Source: Flaveria trinervia
Lineage: Eukaryota; Streptophyta; Magnoliopsida; Asterales; Asteraceae
Assembly (NCBI GenBank): GCA_025506515.1
Contig: CM046451.1
Span: 49,455,645-49,519,644, forward strand
Reading direction: 5' to 3'
Length of the DNA: 64,000 nucleotides
Shown: in pieces, positions 33,166-43,383 of the stretch
Position numbering within the stretch: position 1 is the stretch's first letter
Layout: each line of letters begins with the position of its first letter
Program-made: the position numbers and the translations under genes
The notes under the pieces: generated by a model
Seen by the model: only the letters and a program-made list of their open reading frames with translations
Database searches by the model: none
Told to the model about the DNA's origin: nothing

Positions 33166-35735
33166 ACTGTCTTGGATCTTGTGTTCTTCTGCTGTCGGGG
33201 CTGATGTCAAGGCACCTGGATCTTGAGTCTTTTTGGTCCGCCTCTCACTAGCTTCCTGTGCACCCAAAACAGATGACTCTCCTCCTTCTTCAATGTCTCC
33301 TCCCTCATCATCACCTTCATCATCACCATCATCATCATCATCACTATCAATACCATCATAACCATCTCCCTCTTTGATCTTCAGAGGCTCATCCTTTGTG
33401 CCCTTAAGTTTGAGTAGGATAGTCTCTTAGCATCCTCTAACTCCTCAATATTCTTAGTAGATGACATATTTTGCTCCTTGAGTTGGGAAATCTCTTGACT
33501 CTGAGCAGCCATTTGCTGAGCCTGCTCCTTATCTGTTGTGCCTGTTAAGAGATCTGCTATGATTGTGAAGCAGTAAGCTCCACTAATTGTCGGAGTTGAG
33601 CAGTGTTCTCATCATCGATTGCTAACAGCTTCCGCACCATACGATTTAGTGCTGAAAGCTATTCCTCGACCCCACTAGGTGGTAAAGATGATCCTGAGGG
33701 AAAGGATGGGTGATATGATGGTCCTGCCTGGTGGCTAGAGGTGGTGGTGGTAGCAGTGGTGAATATGGGAGGTGGTATGTGTGCGGGTGGTGATGGGTAA
33801 GCTGAAGTGGTGGTGGAAGTGATGTGGATTGGGGGTGGAATCACTGGTGGGGTGTGGCTGTAGTAGTGGAGGGTGGAGGTGTGGTGGTGAAAGTCGGTGG
33901 TATGGTAGTGGAGGTAGCTGTGGTGGTGGTGGTGGTGGTAGAAGTAGTGGTGGTGGTTGTGGTGGTGGAGGTAGTATTGAAGGTGAGTCGTCTTTTCTTC
34001 TTCTTCATACATGGGGCTGAGCCATCTTTTTCTTCCTCGATCCTGTCGAGGATGATGCTCCCCCTAGGGCACGACTCAGCTGATTGGGAGCATATGTGGG
34101 ATTAGTATCATCATCTCCTGACCCACCGGGGCGTTCACCAACTGCCCTGAGACCCCGTTCTGTGGCAACGACTTTGCTGCCCACAGTACGGGTTAGTTGC
34201 TCCTCATCTGACTCCTCCTCTTCCTCACCAGGTATGAATTCCCGGTGGAATCCGGCAGTCTTTGCTACATCTCTAGTGGCAGCATATGCTGGAGATGCAC
34301 TATCAGTAGTGGGGCCCCTTGGTTGAGTGGGCCCTTCATCTCCAGCATCCCCGCTATCATCATCATCAGAGTTGTAATTAATAATCAAGAGATTTACATT
34401 ACATATAAACATTCATTACATAAATTTTATAGATGATTAAAATACAAATGATTTTAAATAACAATAAAACATCTAAATATTACTCTTGTCTTGGATCCTG
34501 TGTTCTTCTGCTGTCGGGGCTGATGTCGAGGCACCCGGATCTTGGGTCTTTTTGGTCCGCCTCTCACTAGCTTCCTGTGCACCCGAAGCAGATGACTCGC
34601 CTCCTCCTTCAGTGTCTCCTCCATCCTCATCATCACCTTCATCAGCACCATCATCACCATCATCATCATCATCATCATCACTCTCATCATCATCACTATC
34701 ATCACCATTATCACCATCTCCCTCTCTGATCTTCAGAGGCTCATCCTTTGTGCCTGTAACTTTGAGCAGGATGGTCCTCTTAGCACCCTCTAACCGGTCA
34801 ATCTTCTTAGTAGATAACATATTTTGCTCCTTGAGTTGAGAAATCTCTTGACTCTGAGCAGCCATTTGCTTAGCCTGCTCCTTAATCTGTTATGCATATT
34901 GAGAGATCTGCTATGATTTTACAGCAGTAAGCTCCACTAACTGTCGGAGTTGAGCAGTCTTCTCATCATCGGCTGCTAACAGCTTCAGCACCATACAATT
35001 TAGTGCTGAAAGTTGTTCCTCTACCCCACTACGAGGTAGAGATGATCTTGACGGAAAGGGTGGGTGATAGTATTGTCCTGCCTGGTGGCTAGAGGTGGTG
35101 GTGGTGGCAGTGGTGAATATGGGAGGTGGTATGTGTGTGGGTGGTGATGGGTAAGCTGAAGTGGTGGTGGATGTGATGTGGATTCGGGGTGGAATCACTG
35201 GTGGAGGTGTGGCTGTAGTAGTGGAGGGTGGAGGTGTAGTGGTGAAAGTGGGTGGTATGGTAGTGGAGGTAGCTGTGGTGGTGGTAGTGGTGGCAGAAGT
35301 AGTGGTGGTGGCTGTGGTGGTGGAGGTAGTAATGAAGGTGAGTCGTCTTTTCTTCTTCTTCATTCCATGGGGCTGAGCCATCCTCTTCTTCCTCGATCCT
35401 GTCTAGGAGGATGCTCCCCCTAGGGCGTGACTCGGTTGATCGGGAGCATATGTGGGATTAGTATCATCCTCTCCCGACCCGCCGGGGCATTCACCAAGCA
35501 CCCTGAGACCCCGTTCTGTGGCAATGACTTTGTTGCCCATAGTATGGGTCAGTGGCTCCTCATCTGACTCCTCTTCCTCCTTACCAGGTATGAATTCCCG
35601 ATGGAATCCGACAGTCTCTACTACATCTCTAGTGGGGGCAGATGCTGGAGATGCACTTTCAGTAGTGGGGCCCCTTGGTTGAGTGGGCCCTTCATCTCTA
35701 GCATCCCCGCTATCATCTTCATCATCAGAGTTGTG
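33053..35735 (-). repeat. 1.3-kb tandem duplication inside ORF3 of C2
   Basis: 33053-34374 repeats at 34375-35735, with offset 1319 at one end and about 1359 at the other. The breakpoint joins intron sequence to an Asp-rich coding stretch. The units differ by many substitutions and short indels, so the event is not very recent. Confidence 0.85.
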
Positions 35736-36588
35736 CTCTCGGAGCTGTAGCTGCTCATCATCGGAGTCGCTGTCTACGTGACGCCACTTACGCCTGCCTG
35801 GCGCCACGTAGTTCTCCTTGGCCAGATGGCCGATAAGTCTCTTTACCTGGGGCTTTACCTGCTTACCCCAGTAAACTCTCATACGACCCAGAGTCGTATC
35901 ATCCATGATCTCCAAAGCCACTGCATCGTGGCGCTCCTTTGGAAGCGATGGCAACTTCTCATCAAAAATCAGCTACAACAACCTGGGGTACATACAAAAG
36001 CCCTCTTTTCCCTTTGCTTCCAGATTCTCCACGCGGTAAGAGAAGATCATGCTAGAGAAGCTGAAGGGGTAGTTCAGTACCAGTGCCATGTAGGCATTTT
36101 GTATCTGGTGTGATAGGTCATCAAACCTACCCCTTCTAGAAGCTATGCACTTCAAAATAACATGTGCCAAGTACTTATACCGGGGGCACAAGTTGGTCTT
36201 GTTGAGCGCACTTGAGTTGATGTCCCCAGCATACTTAATCCTCAGAAAACAACCTCTCACCGTCAGTGGGTGTAGCTTGGTGGGGTATCCAGCATCATCT
36301 CCCAACCCAAGCACACGCTGAATGTCTTCAGCAGTAATCTCTATGTCCATACCACATATGGAGCTTCGAATGCTTTATGGCTCTCGTGATCTGTCCACTG
36401 ATGGTTTCTGCTAGAAGGCCTGGTGTATAGACCTATAGGGAGTGCATGGAGTAGAGATAGCCTTGGGTATCCTTGATCGCTTGAGAAAGGCAATGATCTC
36501 TGCAAACTTAGCACCATTCCGAGTTGTGTGGTCTAAATGAGCACGGATGTTGTGCTTCGGATTGATAGACCATCTATCAGCCATCGAT

Positions 36589-36599
36589 CTGTAACACAA
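36589..36599 (-). promoter_or_regulatory. Splice acceptor before ORF3 ATG, C2
   Basis: TTGTGTTACAG on the minus strand ends five bases before the ATG at 36584. It is conserved with C1. Confidence 0.5.
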
Positions 36600-37264
36600 G
36601 ATACATAAACATTAGATACTCGTATAACATAAATCAATTCTAAGTAACTTGATAGAATTCATTCTGATTCATTCATGCGAATGAATCGTGAGACTGTGTT
36701 CAGTCGGTTGTCCTATCATGTGACTGGACTCATTCAGGTGAATGAACAGGCAACTGAGTTCAATCAGTTGACTGATCCTGCGATTGGTTCAGTCGGCCGA
36801 CTGAGCTCATTCGTATGATAATTCGGCCGATTGAGCTATTCGGCTAGCTCAATCGTGCGAATGGGGTTCATCCAGATGACAAGTCGCATGACCCACTATT
36901 CGGTCGACTAAGGTTCGAATCTTGACCAATTCATGAAATTAAACGTTGGGTATAGGTTCTTTACACTCGCAATCACTTAACTAATAACCTAATAACTTTA
37001 TTTTTAACATTTTACATGGTTTCAGTAGGTCATTAATCCATTGAGTTGTTCGGTTCTTGTTTCAATCGTGAATCACTAATTAGGGCATCATATTTTCTGA
37101 TTTCTATGAGATTTCATCACATTGTACATGTATGAATGCACACACATTTCAGAAGATCAATAGGAATGTATAATAGAGGTCTGAAGAAATTGGGGCAGCG
37201 TAACGGTAGGATGTGCGATATAAGGGCGATTAGAAGTGATGAGCTAAATCCGATTGACTGTGGG

Positions 37265-37274
37265 CCTATTTATA
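37265..37274 (-). promoter_or_regulatory. Candidate internal TATA box for ORF3, C2
   Basis: TATAAATAGG on the minus strand, the same word and relative position as in C1, about 690 bp before the ORF3 ATG. Confidence 0.5.
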
Positions 37275-37629
37275 CTAAATCTAAGCTCAATCGGCCGACT
37301 AGACTCATTCAATCGGTTCATTGGGGCGAATGGAACTCAGTCGGGCAATTGACTAAGTCGTGCACTTTAGTCGGCCGACTGGAGCTCAGTCGATTGACTA
37401 ACTCATTCGCACACTCCCATTTAGTCGAATGGGTCATTCTGATAAGCCATTCGGGTGAATGGTTCATACTCATGTCCATTCAGCTATTTAATGCATGAGT
37501 ATGGTCCATTCGTATGATTGGTCCATACTCATGGTCCATTCGTGTGAATGGGTCAAACTCATGAATTTGACTTTATGACCATTTTTACATATTACGCCCT
37601 TTTAACTTTTGAATAAACGTTATGTGCAC

Positions 37630-37765
37630 TTGATCATCTTAGACATGATCATTTTATATTGAAAACCCTTTGATCACCTCAGACGTTATCTTTTTAAAGC
37701 ATTTTGTCACCTCAGATGTGACCCAATTTTATTTGAAAGCACATGTGGTCACCTCAGACATGGCC
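37630..37765 (-). ncRNA. Array of four small hairpins, C2 spacer
   Basis: Units at 37630-37650, 37671-37690, 37706-37722 and 37746-37765 have short complementary arms around CTCAGAC-like loops. Arms vary between units while pairing is mostly kept. Confidence 0.58.
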
Positions 37766-38679
37766 TTTTGGATGATAAGGTCCCTTATCAACTTCTATGA
37801 CATAGTCCGATACTACATAAAACTGATATTGACAGACTTTGTACAGAAATAAAAGAAATAATGCTAAAACTTAAAACTAGGACATGTTTTTGTGTTTTTG
37901 TGAGGGTTAATTTCTAAGACGTAATTCTAAGGAATAATTTTTCTGAGAGAGCAGCCTCAATCTTTTAAACCAGACATGGACCAATTCAAGCTGGAATCAT
38001 ACAAAAGATTCAAATCATTCAGGACAAGTTATTTAAAAGACTTTGATGCCTTATTCTTGGTTTTCATCTGGAGTCAGTTAGCAAAGCTAGGAAATCATGC
38101 TAGTACTCTCAGGTGCCCACACTGATTTGAACTTTCAAGAATTGTAGCCACAATGATTGTCAGTATACTTGTCCTCTCAAATTCATACATAGACTTTCAA
38201 CATAGTTTGGTGACAGTTTAAGGTTTGTTTATCTAAACCAGCATTTGTGGATCCCACACTTATATGGTAATCAACATTCCTCAGGAGATTTTTGAGCGGT
38301 CTCAGGGTAGTGTTTAAGAATAGACTATTCTTAGAACTTTCAAAGAGAAGCCAATCCTCAGGTCAGTGCCATCGCACAGCAGAGAGGCAGCAAACAACGA
38401 TGAGTTCTAGAATATATAGATTATGCTTATCCTTAGGTCAATGCCACCGCACAACGGAAAGGCACATAACCCATCTTCTTGTTTGAGCATTTTCATTTTT
38501 TTGCACAGATCTCACAAATAACATCACTTATTAGTTTGATTTCATTTTTTATGTGCTTTTGCTCATCCTTTGGTCTTACGCACACATTTGTGGCATTTAT
38601 TTTGCTCGTCACCCCTTACTGGAATCTTGTTGATTGTTTTAACCAGGGATAAGGTGTTACCCACAACTAGTCAAATATT

Positions 38680-40302
38680 TGTTGGACCAAAAGAACCAAT
38701 GAGCCAAGATCAGAAAACCTCTAAGTCCCACATGATTCTGAGGATCTTAATGCTTATGCGGTTAAGAGAGAACAGGGCATAGAGTACTTCAGATTCCCAC
38801 ATGATCCGAAGACTCTACCAGGTTTTGAGCTCAACCAGCTGGCTAAGCTAAAACTTTTGTATGCTGAACCGAGAAAGATGTCAGGCTGGTTTGAGGCTGC
38901 CCTAAAGAAGGAGTACCACACCCGATGGGTTAACTTCACACCCCAACAACCTACTAGGTATATCAGAAGGTCTGAGGTTGATGCCATTACTGGCAAGCCC
39001 AAGATAGTGTTGAAGTGGAATCCTCCACGCACAATGTCAAGAATCCTACTCAAGGAAATGCCACAGGACTTCACTCCACATTTTAAGTGGTAGTACTACG
39101 ACTGGAGAACAGCTGAAGCAGTCATAGTTCTAAGCAAAGAGGGACAAATGGATACGATCAGTGTATTCGACCTAATGTGGCTTACTAACTTATCGGATAA
39201 TGATGTCTATACGCTATACAAGTGGCCACTGTTATATGATACGCAAGATATTGTACAAGCCCTCCAGTTTCCTTACGTTATACGACTCTTCTTCGCGTTT
39301 GAGATTCACACATGAGTCACAAAAGAGGAGAAGTACAAGAAATACAAGGAGGTTATGCAGAAAACAAGAGATTAGAGAGATCTAGGTCAAAGGGGGAGTT
39401 TGTTGATACATGTATGTCCCTAGATCATGATATGAATGTAATAGATCTTGTTTGTCTGATACATGTATGTCCCTAGATCATGATATGAATGTAATAGATC
39501 TTGTTTGCTGAAAACTCCAACAGCTGAAGATCAAATGCTGAAGACTTCAACAGCTGAAGACTAAAGTGCTGAAGTTCAACAGCTGAAGAACACAAGTGCT
39601 GAAGCTGAACAGCTGAAGAACACAAGTACTGAAGCTGAAGACCAAAGTACTGAAGTACAACAGCTGAAGAGTCTACAAGTGCTGAAGATCAACAACTGGT
39701 GTACAAAGTCTGAAGACAAGACTGAAGACATCAGCTGATGATATCTACTGAAGTCATCAGCTGATGAAACGTCTGAAGTTCAAGTCTGAAGAACAAGTAC
39801 TGAAGTTTCAGTAGTTTGTCACAACAGCTGAAGAGTACTTCTTCAGTAGTTGTGATATCAGTAGTTTTATGTTTTTACTTTCAGTAGTTTTGTAAAACGA
39901 CTGAAGAGCTTGTTCTTCAGTCGTTGTAGTATCAATAGTTTTATGTTTTTCAGTAGTTATAGTAACTGATAACACTTAGTATGTTTGTAAGAAGATGTCA
40001 GCTGTTTTGACATCTTCAGTAGTTGTGTTTCAGTTGGAATAATTCTGTTAGATGTCACTATCAAGTGACATCAGCAGACGTCACATCTCTTATATAAGAG
40101 GTGTCGACCTAATTGTAATTGTGACATTCCGTTACCACGAAAGCGAATATTGAATGAAATATATTTACAGAATTCTCTCTATCTATAACCGTTTTTGTTC
40201 TTCATTGAATATTATTTCGTTCTTGTGAATTGGCTAATTCATTGATTAGAATTCCGCTGCTATACTCTCTAATTAATCAAACGTAGATCACTGATCCTAA
40301 CA
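38680..40302 (+). repeat. 5' LTR of G1 with 769-bp foreign insert
   Basis: 1623 bp against 896 bp for the 3' LTR. Bases 38680-38736 and 39506-40302 match the 3' copy; 38737-39505 replace about 40 bp of it. U3 is full of GCTGAAG and AACAGCTGAAG words; TATA box TATATAAG at 40091-40098. It ends CCTAACA. Confidence 0.93.
38737..39505 (+). pseudogene. Captured 3' end of a family C element inside G1's LTR
   Basis: It encodes the C-terminal part of family C ORF3 (GIEYFRFPHD, KMSGWFEAALKKEYHTRW, EVDAITGKPK, YTLYKWPLLYDTQDIVQ), then the polypurine tract AAAGGGGGAGTT at 39390-39401 and the first bases of that family's LTR (TGTTGATACATG). Internal stops are present near 39092 and 39313. It is closer to C1 than C2 in the tail. 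It ends in a 53-bp tandem duplication (39405-39457 and 39458-39505). Confidence 0.85.
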
Positions 40303-40304
40303 AG

Positions 40305-40319
40305 TGGTATCAGAGCAGG
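40305..40319 (+). other. Primer-binding site of G1
   Basis: TGGTATCAGAGCAGG two bases after the LTR end: the canonical copia initiator-Met-tRNA site. Confidence 0.95.
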
Positions 40320-40506
40320 TTAATCATTGATCGATCTAACAATTGATCATTGAAACTGCTAATTGATATCTATGTTTGATTGAATTAGCATATTCGCAAG
40401 AACTGGTTATAGATTATTGAATTTCTGTCGCTTTCGTTCATTTATTTTGAGATCTCTCTTGGTTCAATTGGTTGTTGTGTTTTGTTCTAAATCTGTTTTA
40501 GCTTAA

Positions 40507-43367
40507 TTGAATTTGATTGAATCTGAGATGATTACTCCTTCTAATGATCCTCACAATACCGGTTCCTCAACCAAGCCTCCGATGCTGGTTAGGACCGAGT
40601 ATAACATATGGCAACGCAGAATGCTTCATCACCTGTCTGTTAACAGTTCAGGTTGTTGGACATCTGTGGTACATGGACCACATAAGCCTATGGTGAACAA
40701 TCCGGAAACCAATCAAATGGTTCCAAAGAAGAAGGAACAATACTTTAATGAAGATCGGAAACTGTTTGAGATTGATGCTAAAGCCCATGGAATTCTGGCC
40801 ATGGCACTGCCTAATGAAATCTATTCAAGGCTTATGCATCATGAAACTACTCATGATCTCTGGAATGCCCTGAAGGAACAATTCGGTGGCATAGATGAGG
40901 TCTTAGCAAACAACAGAGAAATCCTTGCCCAACAATATGAGACATTCTCTCATAGAAAGGGTGAGATACTGACTCAACAGTTTGAGCGTTTTTCCTGCTT
41001 GATCTCTGAGCTGAAAATGGTGAAACAGGAATACACCAATAGCCAGATGAACAACAGGTTCCTCAGATCACTGCCTGAGAGATAGGACACATACACTATT
41101 GTCCTACGCTCCAGTGCAAATCTGGATAGCCTATCTCTCACCCAACTTCATGGGAAACTGCTTACATTTGAAAGAGAGATAGAGCAGAAGAGGAAACTGT
41201 CCTCATCAGGAAAGCTCACTGATGACTTTGTACCAGGGAATACTGCCTTGGTTGGTCATGAGTCAGAATATGCTGCATCTGAAAGCAATTATGATGAGCA
41301 TATTGATTTCTCTTCAAATAGTTCTGATCATGCATTTGTTGGTATTGAGAGTCATTCTGGCAATAATAGTGACAATTTATGCTTCATCATGGATGATTTG
41401 AAAGGAATAGCTGATGACGATCTAGAAGAGATGGATATTCTGAGCCAAATGGCACTGATTAATATCAGATTTCAGAAGTTCTATAAGAGAACTGGCAGGA
41501 AATTTCCTAGACTCTCTGACAAAACCAAAGTTATTTTTGACAAGAGTAAGTTGAGGTGTCACAAATGCCAAAGGCTGGGACACTTTGCAAGAGAGTGTAG
41601 ATCAACTGGATCTAACTCTTCTGCACCCTTTGTGACTTTTCCTAGTACTAGTCCACAAAACAAAGGGCAACATACTGCTGGTTCTGGTCATCATTCACAT
41701 CCTAGATCTCCTGCATACTTGTTCCCCAGTGTCAAATGTCATATCCTTATCCCTGCTATTATATGCCTCAACCAAATCCTGTTCAAGCTCCAATTGCACA
41801 ACACCACAACCATTGCCTGAACCACAACCTTCCCAATCTCATCAACAAACTCAACCTCAACAACACAGCTTCTTCACCCTAGGAGTTGTTGACTGGAGCA
41901 GTTTACCAGATGACTTGTCTGGCCATGAACAACTGTTCTCAGGTGCTGGTCAAGATGGTGGTGAAAGTCCCTTTGGAAATCTAGCTCTTATGGCTTTGGA
42001 TTCTGCTGATACTTCATCCACTAATGCCTTTACACCAAAGGTATCACAGGTATCCTCTGAGGCAAAAGCCAAATTGTGTTCTAAAACATGTATAGCATCA
42101 TTTGCATCTATTAGAGAGGCAAATGTAGCTTTAATCAACAAGAACATTGAGCTAGAACAAATAATTTCCAAAAGCAAAGCTGAAATTGAGTTTGTGCTTA
42201 ATGATAAGAATGATGAGATTTACAAACTTAAATGCCAAATAAGTGATGATAAGGCTAGGGAAGAGATACTTCTAGAGAAGTATAAAGATCTCAAAGAAAC
42301 CCTTGCAGTCACCCAGGTAGAGTGTGATAGATAGGTACAATCATGCAAAGGTTTTGAAATGCTTCTTAGTAAGCAATCTGCTTTCAATGTGAAGTTTGGC
42401 ATTGGTTACAATCACACTGCTCCACCTACAGATTTTACTCCCAGAGCAAAGGTAGAATCTGATGGTGAGAGTAATAACCAATCCATTTCATCATGTGATC
42501 TACTTTCTGATACAGCACAATCAGAAGTAGAAGTCAACACCAAGCCCTCTCAGAACCTATCAGCTGATGTTGATCGTTCCACTGCTGACACTCACATGAT
42601 CAATGAGTTGATCAACTCAGGAGTTAATTCTGAAAGTCCTGAAAGGACTAGAGAGCAGGATTTAACACCTGAAGTTCAAACTCCAACTACTGCCAGTACA
42701 GAAAAGAAGAAAACTGTCAGAAGAAAGAGTTTGAAGACTACTAAAAAGGAAGTAAAGAAAGCAAACAATGCTTTCAAAGCACTGAAGAGCAAGTCTTCAG
42801 TTGCTTCACCCTCTTTAGTTGATGATCAACAAAGATGAAGAAGAAACCATGTGAAGTATGTGGTTTATTCAATCATCTTACAGATGATTGCTAGTACAAA
42901 AGAGGTTCCAAACTCAAACATAAAGAGGAAATTAAAGAGAAAATGGTAAAAATGAAACCTGAGTTTGAGACCACATTTGTATCAGCAACATCAAATCCTG
43001 TTACCCTTAAGTCCACAAAGAAATCCAAAAAGGAAGGGGTTAAACAGGTGACAGCTGAGATTGCCCAGAAGAAGAAGGTGCAACATAGGAACTTATCAAA
43101 CTCCACTGGCAATGTGTCTGATGAGCTGAAAGCTTTATCACAAAATCAGACACAGCTGGTTATGATGGTTCAACATCTATTGGAAGAGTTAACCAATTAG
43201 ATGCTCCTATGTTGAAACCACAGAAAATGAGGTCCACGCCAAAGGATTCCTCTTCTTTACCATCTTCTTCCTCTCAGGCTGTTGTTTCCAATAAACCTGT
43301 TAGTTTACCATCTGTTGATGAGACCAGGCCCAAAACCAAAAAGGTTTGGGTCTCCAAAACTAACTGA
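40507..43367 (+). pseudogene. gag: gag of G1, two zinc knuckles
   Basis: ATG at 40507 or the better-placed ATG at 40528. Capsid-like region to about 41200 with TEYNIWQRRML and the HDLWNALKEQF motif. RTGRKFPRL precedes a first knuckle, CHKCQRLGHFAREC (about 41557-41598). A coiled-coil part (41980-42330) follows, then a Lys/Ser-rich stretch and a second knuckle, CEVCGLFNHLTDDC (about 42850-42891). It ends WVSKTN and TGA at 43365-43367. Stops at 41083 and near 42331 probably replace Trp codons; a frameshift lies near 41700-41800. Confidence 0.85.
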
Positions 43368-43383
43368 TTGTTTATTATTGTAG
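43365..43383 (+). promoter_or_regulatory. Putative gag/pol splice acceptor, G1
   Basis: TGATTGTTTATTATTGTAG: gag stop, pyrimidine-rich run and TAG directly before the protease frame, which is in the +1 frame relative to gag. Confidence 0.45.

Larger units (their letters stand above)
31814..36584 (-). pseudogene. ORF3 of C2, with intron and internal duplication
   Basis: Minus-strand ORF from ATG 36584 (just after TTACAG) to a TAG at 31816-31814. The N-terminal region has KHNIRAHLD, ITAEDIQRVLGLGDD and RGCFLRIKYAGDIN; then comes a helical part with GKQVKPQVKRLIGHLAKENYV-like sequence near 35850, an Asp-rich stretch, a Thr/Pro tract (35381-35100), acidic tracts, an intron (33165-33018) and the conserved C-terminus (33010-31814). 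A 1.3-kb segment carrying the acidic, Thr/Pro and coiled-coil parts is present twice (33053-35735). Stops lie near 36411, 35972, 32730, 32458 and 32065. I cannot assign a biochemical function. Confidence 0.73.
36600..38679 (-). other. pol-ORF3 spacer of C2, part 1
   Basis: No gene supported. It aligns with C1's spacer: TATA box 37274-37265, about 30-bp repeats 37443-37562, four CTCAGAC-loop hairpins (37630-37765), and the 33-bp repeat pair (38356-38463). The last five bases, ATATT, are the G1 target duplication. Confidence 0.7.
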
